Position numbers and translations under genes: made by a program
The notes under the pieces: model-generated
What the model was told of the DNA's origin: nothing
Seen by the model: the letters and a program-made list of their open reading frames with translations, nothing else
Databases searched by the model: none
Assembly: GCA_050692195.1 (NCBI GenBank)
Contig: JBOGVA010000085.1
Coordinates: 1 to 14,042, forward strand
Reading direction: 5' to 3'
Length of the DNA: 14,042 nucleotides
Source of the DNA: JBOGVA01 sp050692195
GTDB lineage: Bacteria > Actinomycetota > UBA4738
In this document: positions 1 to 6,208 of the stretch, one piece after another
How the letters are laid out: the number at the start of each line of letters is the position of its first letter
Numbering within the stretch: position 1 is the stretch's first letter

Positions 1-45
1 CACCCAGCCCGCCCTCGTCCCCTTCCCGAGGGAAAAGCTCGATGC

Positions 46-51
46 TAGGGT
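46..51 (+). promoter_or_regulatory. candidate -10 element (TAGGGT) just upstream of the permease start
   Basis: TAGGGT fits the TANNNT consensus and ends 9 bases before the ATG at 61. Transcription would then start at or very near the ATG, giving a leaderless or nearly leaderless message. A weak -35-like TTCCCG lies at 23-28, 17 bases upstream. The same spacing occurs before pheS and argF. A weak SD-like AGGG overlaps the element, so a promoter further upstream with ordinary initiation is possible. Confidence 0.3.
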
Positions 52-60
52 AATCGACAC

Positions 61-1215
61 ATGCTGAGGTTCATCGCCGGGCGGCTGGTGCAGATGTTCT
101 TGCTGTTCGTGGTCTTCCTCACGCTCCTGTTCTTCCTGCTCCAAGCCCAGCCGGGGGACATAAGCCAGCAGTTCCTGGCCAACCCCGCGATCCCGCCGGA
201 GGCCAGGCGGCTGCTGGCCGAGCGGCTTGGCCTCGACGAGCCGCTGCTGGTCCAATACGCCAATTACATGCGGAACTTCTTCACGGGCAACATGGGCCGG
301 AGCTTCTCCCAGTACCCGCGGGAGGTTTCGAGCATCTTGATGGAGCGCCTGCCCCGCACGATCGTCCTGTTCTTCAGCGCCACGGTGCTCGCCTACTACC
401 TGGGGTTCACGCTGGGGAAGATCGTGGCCTGGCGACGCGGCGGGCTCAAGGAATACCCGGTGACGATCGGAGGGGTGCTCCTGTACACGGTGTTCTACCC
501 CTGGTTCGCTCTGCTCATGATCTGGTTCTTCGCCTTCATCCTCGGGTGGTTCCCGGTGGGCAAGTTCCTGGACCCGCCGGAGTGGCGAGAGGCCACGGTT
601 GCCGCAAATGCCGTGTTCAACCGGATGATCTTCTCCACGGTGATCGCCTCCCTCGCCCTCTTTGCCGCCTGGCTGCTATCGAGGAGGGCCGACGACCCGC
701 AGACGGGACGCAGGATCCTGGGAGTGGGGGGCCTGGTGATCCTGGGGGCGTTCCTGGCCTACTGGCTGACCAGCCCGATCCGTCCCTACGCCACCGACAT
801 CGCCCACCATGTCATCCTTCCGGTGATCACGCTCGCCCTGGTCGTCTTCGCGGGGGTGATGCTTCTGACCCGCAGCTCGATGCTGGAAACCCTCCGTGAG
901 GACTACATCCTCACGGCGAGGGCGAAGGGGCTGCCCGAGCGGGTGATCCGGGACCACCATGCGGCGCGGAACGCCCTCCTGCCGGTGACCACCTCGCTGG
1001 TCATCGCGCTCGCCCTCGTCATCAGCGGCGGGATCATCACGGAGACGATCTTCTCCTGGCCTGGGATGGGCGAGGCGCTCCTCACCGCGGTGACCCGCGA
1101 GGACATCCCGCTGGCGATCGGAGCGCTGAGCATCGTGGGAGTGCTGGCGCTGGTCGGACATCTGGTCGTGGATATCGTGTACGTGTACCTGGACCCAAGG
1201 ATCCGTTACAAGTAG
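61..1215 (+). CDS. oppB: peptide-type ABC transporter permease, OppB/DppB family
   Basis: Inner-membrane permease of an oligopeptide/dipeptide/nickel-type ABC importer; with the next gene it forms the transmembrane channel. A first membrane helix spans about residues 9-29, followed by the family's N-terminal segment rich in GLDEP and QY. The cytoplasmic EAA loop, which contacts the ATPase, starts near residue 281 (DYILTARAKGLPE) and is followed by the usual GGIITETIFSWPGMG segment. The protein has 384 residues against about 305-340 for most relatives. The excess sits between residues about 175 and 245 and includes two extra hydrophobic stretches (about 189-208 and 219-240). The gene is four bases from the following permease gene and belongs to a four-gene operon. 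The substrate cannot be told from sequence, so the Opp name denotes family only. Confidence 0.93.
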   Translation: MLRFIAGRLVQMFLLFVVFLTLLFFLLQAQPGDISQQFLANPAIPPEARRLLAERLGLDEPLLVQYANYMRNFFTGNMGRSFSQYPREVSSILMERLPRTIVLFFSATVLAYYLGFTLGKIVAWRRGGLKEYPVTIGGVLLYTVFYPWFALLMIWFFAFILGWFPVGKFLDPPEWREATVAANAVFNRMIFSTVIASLALFAAWLLSRRADDPQTGRRILGVGGLVILGAFLAYWLTSPIRPYATDIAHHVILPVITLALVVFAGVMLLTRSSMLETLREDYILTARAKGLPERVIRDHHAARNALLPVTTSLVIALALVISGGIITETIFSWPGMGEALLTAVTREDIPLAIGALSIVGVLALVGHLVVDIVYVYLDPRIRYK

Positions 1216-1219
1216 GCCG

Positions 1220-2389
1220 ATGGATCGAGCACCCGGCACCTCCCAGCGCATCCAGGCCCCGGCCCAGGAGGAGGTGGGCGCGCTCCCGGACGAGCTCCCG
1301 ATCGACCAGGCCGAGCTCGTTGCCCCGCTCACGGAGGCGCCACCGGTCGGGGGAATCTACGAGCCGCTGTGGAAGGTGCGACTGCGGCTCCTGTGGCGGG
1401 GCCTGCGAGCCAACTGGGCGCTCTTCGTGGAGAACAAGATCGGCCTGATCGGGCTGGCGATCATCGCCATCTTCGCGTTGATGGCGATCGCCCACCCCGT
1501 CCTCATGGCCACGGTGTGGGAGAAGCGCGTGTACGACCCGCAGGTGGGGTACGAGGCTCTCCTCGAGGAGTTCACGGTGGTTGAGGAGGTCACCGACCCC
1601 ACAACCCAGATCGAGGTGGGCAGGGCTCGCGTCAGGACCAACCCGTTCGTCGACGTCGGGGACCAGATCTTCATCCCCGCCCAGCCCGCCTCACCGTCGG
1701 CGAGGCACCCGCTGGGCACCGACCCCCTGGGGAGAGACGTGCTCTCCCAGCTCATGTTCAGCACCCGGGCGGCCTTCGCCCTGGCGGCCGTGGCCGCCCT
1801 GGTGACCGTGTTCATCGCCACCTCGGTCGGGTCGGTGGCCGCCTACTACGGGGGCGTCATCGACGGACTTCTGATGCGCATGGCCGACCTCGTCCTCATC
1901 ATGCCTCTGCTCGCCGTCCTCATCGTGGTGAGCGCCCTGTTCGACATCAGCCTGCCGCTCCTGGGCGTCCTGATCGGGATCCTCTCGGGGTTCGGGGCGA
2001 CGGCCATCGTGCTGAAGTCACAGGCGCTTTCCGTGAAGGTCAAGCCGTTCATCGACGCGGCCCGGGTGGCCGGCGGGAGCCACCGCCACATCATCCTTCG
2101 CCACATCGTGCCGAACGTGATGCCCCTGTCGTTCCTGTACATGATGTTCACGGTCACCGAGGCGATCTCCATCGAAGCCGTGCTCTCGTTCTTCGGCCTG
2201 CTGGACGTCGACATGAGCTGGGGCGTGATGCTCAGCGTGGCCAACACCCAGGGCTACCTGCTTGCGGGAACGGACTTCTGGTGGTTGCTGCTGCCCGCCG
2301 GCGCGGCCGTGACGTTCCTTGCTGCCGCGTTCTTCCTGGTTGGGCGGGCCCTGGACGAGATCGTGAACCCGCGGCTCCGGAGACGATGA
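1220..2389 (+). CDS. oppC: peptide-type ABC transporter permease, OppC/DppC family
   Basis: Second channel subunit of the importer. The family hallmark HPLGTDPLGRD lies at residues 163-173, just before the core membrane domain, and the EAA loop is near residues 277-300 (FIDAARVAGGS, then RHIVPN). A single N-terminal helix lies at about 73-93, preceded by a roughly 50-residue acidic, proline-rich extension. Between that helix and the GTD motif is a polar segment of about 70 residues (valine, glutamate and threonine rich) that should be extracytoplasmic. At 389 residues it is much longer than the common 280-310. The ATG at 1220 lies four bases after the previous stop, and its stop overlaps the next start as ATGA, which indicates translational coupling. 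The start could be internal, because the N-terminal extension has no recognisable conservation. Confidence 0.93.
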   Translation: MDRAPGTSQRIQAPAQEEVGALPDELPIDQAELVAPLTEAPPVGGIYEPLWKVRLRLLWRGLRANWALFVENKIGLIGLAIIAIFALMAIAHPVLMATVWEKRVYDPQVGYEALLEEFTVVEEVTDPTTQIEVGRARVRTNPFVDVGDQIFIPAQPASPSARHPLGTDPLGRDVLSQLMFSTRAAFALAAVAALVTVFIATSVGSVAAYYGGVIDGLLMRMADLVLIMPLLAVLIVVSALFDISLPLLGVLIGILSGFGATAIVLKSQALSVKVKPFIDAARVAGGSHRHIILRHIVPNVMPLSFLYMMFTVTEAISIEAVLSFFGLLDVDMSWGVMLSVANTQGYLLAGTDFWWLLLPAGAAVTFLAAAFFLVGRALDEIVNPRLRRR

Positions 2390-3450
2390 CCCAGCAGGGC
2401 GCCACGACCATCACCGCCCGCGACCTGGCCCGGGAGGGACAACGGCGACCCGGCGGCAAGCCCGTCCTGGAGGTGCAGGACGTGGTGATGCACTACCGGA
2501 CCAAGCATGGAGAGGTCTCCGCGGTGGACGGCATCTCCTTCACGCTGCATCAAGGTGAGGCGCTCGGGCTGGTCGGCGAGTCGGGCTGTGGCAAGACGTC
2601 GGTGGCCCTGAGCCTGCTCGGGCTGCTGCCGGAGAACGCCACGATCCAGTCCGGCAGCATCCTCCTCGACGGGAAGGACCTCGTGCCGCTGCCGGAGTCG
2701 GAGATGCGCCGGCACCGGTGGCACGACATCTCGATGGTGTTCCAAGGAGCAATGAACGCCTGGAACCCGGTCTACAGGGTCGGGGACCAGATCCACGAGG
2801 CCCTGCGAACCCATTACCCGGGGGTCTCGAAGTCCGAGGCGCGCAAGCGGATCGTCGATCTCTTCGACCTGGTGGGCCTTCCCCCGCAGATGATGGATCG
2901 TTTCCCGCACGAGTTCTCCGGAGGCATGCGCCAGCGAGCGATCATCGCCATGGCGCTGTCGTGCAACCCCCGGCTGATCATCGCGGACGAGCCCACCACG
3001 GCTCTGGACGTCATCGTGCAGGACCGCATCCTCAAGCAGCTCAAGAAGATCCAGCAGGAATTGGGCATGGCGATCATCTACATCTCGCACGACATCGCGG
3101 TCATCGCGGAGGTGAGCGATCGCATCGGCGTGATGTACGCGGGCAAGCTGGTGGAGCTCGGATCCACCGAAGAGGTGTTCGCCCGTCCGCGGCACCCGTA
3201 TTCGTGGCTCCTCCTGTCCTCGACCCCGAGCATCCTGGGCCCGCGGCGCAAGCTGGTCGCCCTCAAGGGCGAGCCACCCAACCTCCTGGAGCCTCCACCT
3301 GCTTGTCGGTTCCATCCGCGATGCCCATTCGCCACCGAGCGCTGCCGCCAGGAGGAACCTCCTCTGGACACGTACCAACAGTCGGGACACCAGGCCGCGT
3401 GCTGGCACTGGGATCGGGTGCCGGCCGTCGGCGCGGAGGCGGCCTCGTGA
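2386..3450 (+). CDS. oppD: peptide-type ABC transporter ATP-binding protein, OppD/DppD family
   Basis: Cytoplasmic ATPase driving the importer. Of its 354 residues, Walker A GESGCGKT is at 64-71, the signature SGGMRQ at 178-183, Walker B ends in ADE with Asp201 and Glu202, and the switch histidine is His235. After the nucleotide-binding domain comes the oligopeptide-family C-terminal region with four cysteines spaced C-x5-C-x6-C and a fourth near the C-terminus. In related OppD/DppD proteins these are reported to hold a [4Fe-4S] cluster. I chose the ATG at 2386 because it overlaps the oppC stop (ATGA) and has GGAG just upstream. An in-frame start at 2281 would add 35 residues without family character inside oppC. 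The stop overlaps the next GTG start. Confidence 0.95.
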   Translation: MTQQGATTITARDLAREGQRRPGGKPVLEVQDVVMHYRTKHGEVSAVDGISFTLHQGEALGLVGESGCGKTSVALSLLGLLPENATIQSGSILLDGKDLVPLPESEMRRHRWHDISMVFQGAMNAWNPVYRVGDQIHEALRTHYPGVSKSEARKRIVDLFDLVGLPPQMMDRFPHEFSGGMRQRAIIAMALSCNPRLIIADEPTTALDVIVQDRILKQLKKIQQELGMAIIYISHDIAVIAEVSDRIGVMYAGKLVELGSTEEVFARPRHPYSWLLLSSTPSILGPRRKLVALKGEPPNLLEPPPACRFHPRCPFATERCRQEEPPLDTYQQSGHQAACWHWDRVPAVGAEAAS

Positions 3451-4433
3451 CCGACCCGCTGGTCACGGTCAAGGGGCTGCGCAAGCTGTACCCGGTCCAG
3501 AAGAGCTACTTCCGCCGGGCCTCCGAGTTCGTCCACGCGGTGGACGGGGTCGACTTCGAGGTCGGGCAGGGGGAGAGCCTGGGGCTGGTGGGCGAGTCCG
3601 GGTGCGGGAAGACCACGACGGGCCGGATCCTTACCAGGCTGACCGGTGCCACAGACGGGCTGATCCAGCTGCGCAGCGACGGCCAGATGCTCGACGTGGC
3701 CCACATCGGCAGGGACGGCATGCGCGAGTTCCGCCGTCAGGTCCAGATGATCTTCCAGGACCCGTACGAGTCCATGAATCCGCGTCGGACGGTCTACGAC
3801 ACCATCGCCGAGCCTCTCCAGGTCCAGTCGATCGGGACACGCACCGACAGGGAAGGGATGGTGGCGGACCTCCTGAAGCGGGTGGGGCTGGCGCCGGCGG
3901 CGTCGTTCATGTGGCGGTTCCCCCACGAGCTCTCCGGCGGCCAGCGCCAGCGCGTGGCGATCGCACGGGCCCTGGTGGTCAACCCGAACTTCATCGTGGC
4001 GGACGAGCCCACGTCGATGCTCGACGTGAGCATCCGCATCTCGATCATGGAGCTGATGCTCAAGCTGGGCGAGGAGTTCAACGTCTCCTACCTCTACATC
4101 ACCCACGACCTGGCGGTGGCCCGCTACATGTGCGACCGCATCGCGGTGATGTACCTCGGAAAGATCGTCGAGCTGGCCACGTCCGATGAGCTGCTCCAGA
4201 ATCCCCTCCACCCCTATACCCGGGCGCTGATCTCTGCCGTCCCCGTCCCCGATCCCACCTACCGCCGGCCGGAGGTGGAGATCAAGGGGGGGATCACCAA
4301 GCCGATCAACCCCCCGCCGGAGTGCCGGTTCATCGAGCGATGTCCGTGGGCAGCCGACGTCTGCCGGGAGAGCCCACATCCTCCGCTGGAGGACAAGGGA
4401 AATGGCCATTATGTGGCCTGCTACCTGGCATAA
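3447..4433 (+). CDS. oppF: peptide-type ABC transporter ATP-binding protein, OppF/DppF family
   Basis: Second ATPase of the importer, expected to heterodimerise with the OppD-type subunit. In 328 residues, Walker A GESGCGKT is at 49-56, signature LSGGQRQR at 162-169, Walker B Asp186-Glu187 and the switch histidine His220. The C-terminal region again carries four cysteines (C-x5-C-x6-C plus one near the end), so both ATPases retain the candidate Fe-S site. I chose the GTG at 3447 because it overlaps the oppD stop as GTGA and is preceded by GGAGG at 3435-3439. The long reading frame further upstream only shadows oppD. This is the last gene of the importer operon: the next gene has its own promoter, and a 14-bp palindrome begins three bases after this stop. 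Confidence 0.95.
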   Translation: MTDPLVTVKGLRKLYPVQKSYFRRASEFVHAVDGVDFEVGQGESLGLVGESGCGKTTTGRILTRLTGATDGLIQLRSDGQMLDVAHIGRDGMREFRRQVQMIFQDPYESMNPRRTVYDTIAEPLQVQSIGTRTDREGMVADLLKRVGLAPAASFMWRFPHELSGGQRQRVAIARALVVNPNFIVADEPTSMLDVSIRISIMELMLKLGEEFNVSYLYITHDLAVARYMCDRIAVMYLGKIVELATSDELLQNPLHPYTRALISAVPVPDPTYRRPEVEIKGGITKPINPPPECRFIERCPWAADVCRESPHPPLEDKGNGHYVACYLA

Positions 4434-4436
4434 GAC

Positions 4437-4450
4437 GGATCGCGCGATCC
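4437..4450. repeat. perfect 14-bp palindrome between oppF and the csp promoter
   Basis: GGATCGCGCGATCC is its own reverse complement. It begins three bases after the oppF stop and ends one base before the -35 hexamer of the cold-shock gene. That position suits an operator for a dimeric regulator. As RNA it could fold only into a 5-bp stem with a GCGC loop and has no clean U-tract, so it would be a weak terminator for the opp operon. Confidence 0.4.
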
Positions 4451-4451
4451 A

Positions 4452-4480
4452 TTGCCTGTTCGGGAGGCGCATGCTACATT
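4452..4480 (+). promoter_or_regulatory. sigma70-type promoter of the cold-shock gene
   Basis: TTGCCT at 4452-4457 (4 of 6 to TTGACA) and TACATT at 4475-4480 (TATAAT-like) are separated by exactly 17 bases. Transcription would start near 4487 and give a 5'UTR of about 46 bases carrying a strong SD site. Confidence 0.55.
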
Positions 4481-4492
4481 CGCCCGCGCGAG

Positions 4493-4511
4493 CGGCGGGG
4501 CCGGCCCGCCG
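4493..4511 (+). promoter_or_regulatory. GC-rich stem-loop in the csp 5'UTR
   Basis: CGGCGGG (4493-4499) pairs with CCCGCCG (4505-4511) around a 5-base loop, a 7-bp all-GC stem. It begins about six bases after the predicted transcript start and ends nine bases before the SD site. It could stabilise the transcript or influence ribosome access. Structure in cold-shock leaders is common, but this particular element is inferred. Confidence 0.35.
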
Positions 4512-4520
4512 AGAAGTGCA

Positions 4521-4527
4521 AGGAGGT
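4521..4527 (+). promoter_or_regulatory. ribosome binding site that fixes the TTG start of csp
   Basis: AGGAGGT is a near-perfect SD match and lies five bases before the TTG at 4533. It rules out the upstream in-frame ATG at 4452, which overlaps the -35 hexamer and has no conserved residues after it. Confidence 0.75.
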
Positions 4528-4532
4528 ACAGG

Positions 4533-4733
4533 TTGACGCAAGGCACAGTCAAGTGGTTCAGCAACGAGAAGGGCTACGGCTTCATCGCTCGTCCTGACGG
4601 GGATGACGTGTTCGTTCACTTCTCGGCGATCGTCGGCGACGGATACCGCACCCTCACCGAGGGTCAAGAGGTCGAGTTCGACATCGTAGAAGGCCCAAAG
4701 GGAAAGCAGGCAGCGAACGTCAAGCCTGTTTGA
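4533..4733 (+). CDS. cspA: cold-shock protein, CspA family
   Basis: Single cold-shock domain protein of 66 residues, the standard length, that binds single-stranded RNA and DNA and acts as an RNA chaperone. It opens with the typical TQGTVKWFSNEKGYGFI sequence. RNP1 (KGYGFI) is at about residues 13-18 and RNP2 (VFVHF) at 26-30, and the protein ends in the usual KGKQAANV region. The TTG start is preferred because of the SD site five bases upstream and because the domain begins there. The gene appears monocistronic: it has its own promoter at 4452-4480 and is followed by a terminator-like hairpin. It may or may not be cold-induced, since many paralogues of this family are constitutive. Confidence 0.95.
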   Translation: MTQGTVKWFSNEKGYGFIARPDGDDVFVHFSAIVGDGYRTLTEGQEVEFDIVEGPKGKQAANVKPV

Positions 4734-4752
4734 ACCCTTGGTCGTGGCGCGT

Positions 4753-4780
4753 GGGAAGGGGCCTTTGAGGGCCCGTTCTT
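4753..4780 (+). terminator. probable intrinsic terminator after csp
   Basis: GGGCC (4759-4763) pairs with GGCCC (4770-4774) around a TTTGAG loop. After one G-G mismatch the stem extends by GAA/TTC and then two G-T pairs. The following bases (TTCTTGCTC) are only moderately T-rich. It lies 20 bases after the stop and upstream of the infC promoter. Confidence 0.5.
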
Positions 4781-4807
4781 GCTCACCGTCAACGGTCGGT
4801 GCTCTGC

Positions 4808-4836
4808 TCGACGGTGTCAGCCCCCGCTCATATACT
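4808..4836 (+). promoter_or_regulatory. promoter of the infC-rpmI-rplT operon
   Basis: TCGACG at 4808-4813 (4 of 6 to TTGACA) and TATACT at 4831-4836 (5 of 6 to TATAAT) are separated by 17 bases. This is the best -10 element seen in the window. Transcription would begin near 4843 and give a leader of about 70 bases. An inverted pair ACCGTC (4785-4790) and GACGGT (4810-4815) overlaps the -35 and could be incidental. Confidence 0.55.
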
Positions 4837-4840
4837 CCAA

Positions 4841-4890
4841 GGAACGAATGTTGAGCGAGCTTCGTCCTTGAGCGCCCGGTCGGCGCGCTC
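4841..4890 (+). promoter_or_regulatory. structured leader of the infC operon (two stem-loops)
   Basis: Stem 1 pairs GGAACGAA (4841-4848, one bulged A) with TTCGTCC (4861-4867). Stem 2 pairs GAGCGC (4870-4875) with GCGCTC (4885-4890) around a 9-base loop and is followed by TTC. Both lie between the predicted transcript start and the SD site. infC operons in other bacteria are controlled in their leaders (L20 binding in Firmicutes, attenuation, or IF3 autoregulation). I do not recognise this leader as a named family. Confidence 0.35.
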
Positions 4891-4902
4891 TTCACCAATC
4901 CG

Positions 4903-4911
4903 GGAGGTGAT
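4903..4911 (+). promoter_or_regulatory. very strong Shine-Dalgarno site for infC
   Basis: GGAGGTGAT is complementary over nine bases to the 3' end of 16S rRNA. It is the only strong SD upstream of the conserved IF3 N-terminus and places the expected start codon at about 4913-4917, well before the GTG at 4971. Confidence 0.65.
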
Positions 4912-4916
4912 GCGGG

Positions 4917-5519
<603 letters not shown>

Positions 5520-5524
5520 CAACG

Positions 5525-5716
5525 ATGCCGAAGATGAAGACGCACCGAGGCGCGGCCAAGAGGTTCCGCGTGACCGGCACCGGGAAGGTCCTGCGCCGGA
5601 AGGGCACGGGCAACCACATGCTCATCAAAAAGAGCGCGAGCAGAAAGCGCCGCATCTCCGGGATGGCCGAGGTGGGTCCGGAGAAGAAGTCGGTCAGGCG
5701 CCTTCTGGGCCGGTAG
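5525..5716 (+). CDS. rpmI: 50S ribosomal protein L35
   Basis: Small basic ribosomal protein of 63 residues, normal for L35. It begins MPKMKTHRGAAKRFRVTGTG, followed by the basic KKSASRKRRI stretch, and ends in the usual RRLLGR. The ATG lies five bases after the infC stop with AAGGA at 5511-5515 as ribosome site. It is co-transcribed between infC and rplT, the near-universal order, and in many bacteria is translationally coupled with rplT. Confidence 0.97.
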   Translation: MPKMKTHRGAAKRFRVTGTGKVLRRKGTGNHMLIKKSASRKRRISGMAEVGPEKKSVRRLLGR

Positions 5717-5734
5717 CCGGAGGCTACGAGTCAG

Positions 5735-6142
5735 ATGCCACGGGTGAAGCGAAGCGTCCACGGATCGAAGAAGCGCCGGGAGGTCCTTGCACAGGCGAAG
5801 GGATACTACGGCGCTCGCTCCCGCCGGTACCGGACGGCCAAGGAGCAGGTCATGCACTCGCTGGCCTACGCCTACCGGGACCGCCGGGACCGGAAGGCGC
5901 AGTTCCGCAGGCTGTGGATCACGCGGATCGGCGCGGCCGCCCGGGCGGACGGCCTGAGCTACTCCAGCTTCGTTCGGGGGCTGCGAGGCGCCGGGCTGGA
6001 TCTTGACCGCAAGATCCTGGCAGAACTGGCGGTCAACCATCCCGTCGCGTTCTCCTCCCTGGTCGGGGCGGCCCGAGAGGGGCTCGAGCCCGCCCGGCCG
6101 AGGCGCGCCCGGGCCGCCGGCCGCACCAAGGCCGGCGCCTAG
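5735..6142 (+). CDS. rplT: 50S ribosomal protein L20
   Basis: L20 binds 23S rRNA early in 50S assembly, and in several bacteria it represses its own operon by binding the mRNA leader. The protein begins MPRVKRSVHGSKKRREVL and continues through AKGYYGARSRRYRTAKEQV, the long basic helix, and the globular domain with the WITRIGAAAR segment. It has 135 residues against about 115-120 normally. The extra length is a C-terminal tail rich in arginine, alanine and proline (about residues 118-135). CGGAGG at 5718-5723 is the likely ribosome site, with slightly long spacing. Confidence 0.97.
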   Translation: MPRVKRSVHGSKKRREVLAQAKGYYGARSRRYRTAKEQVMHSLAYAYRDRRDRKAQFRRLWITRIGAAARADGLSYSSFVRGLRGAGLDLDRKILAELAVNHPVAFSSLVGAAREGLEPARPRRARAAGRTKAGA

Positions 6143-6146
6143 CGCA

Positions 6147-6164
6147 AGGGCCGAACATGGCCCT
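6147..6164 (+). other. stem-loop between rplT and the methyltransferase gene
   Basis: AGGGCC (6147-6152) pairs with GGCCCT (6159-6164) around the loop GAACAT, starting five bases after the rplT stop. No T-run follows, so it could be a weak terminator, a processing site or a 3'-end stabiliser of the ribosomal protein message. Confidence 0.35.
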
Positions 6165-6208
6165 GACCCGCATCGGGAAGGGCTCGTGATCGTCACCGGC
6201 GGCATCCC

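Noticed and set aside
23..34. TTCCCGAGGGAA hairpin as a terminator of an upstream gene
   Set aside because: The stem is only 4-5 bp with a minimal loop and no T-run after it. It also overlaps the weak -35 candidate.
1..67. Possible 3' end of an upstream gene, e.g. a substrate-binding protein
   Set aside because: All three forward frames are open from the window edge for a short distance (ending at 48, 53 and 67), and none shows a recognisable C-terminus. Too little sequence to annotate.
2281..2385. Upstream in-frame start for the OppD-type ATPase
   Set aside because: The added 35 residues lie inside oppC and look like off-frame sequence. The ATGA overlap at 2386 with GGAG upstream is a better start.
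4785..4815. ACCGTC / GACGGT inverted repeat overlapping the infC -35
   Set aside because: Six-base arms at this distance are common by chance in GC-rich DNA, and one arm is the -35 region itself. Not enough to call an operator.
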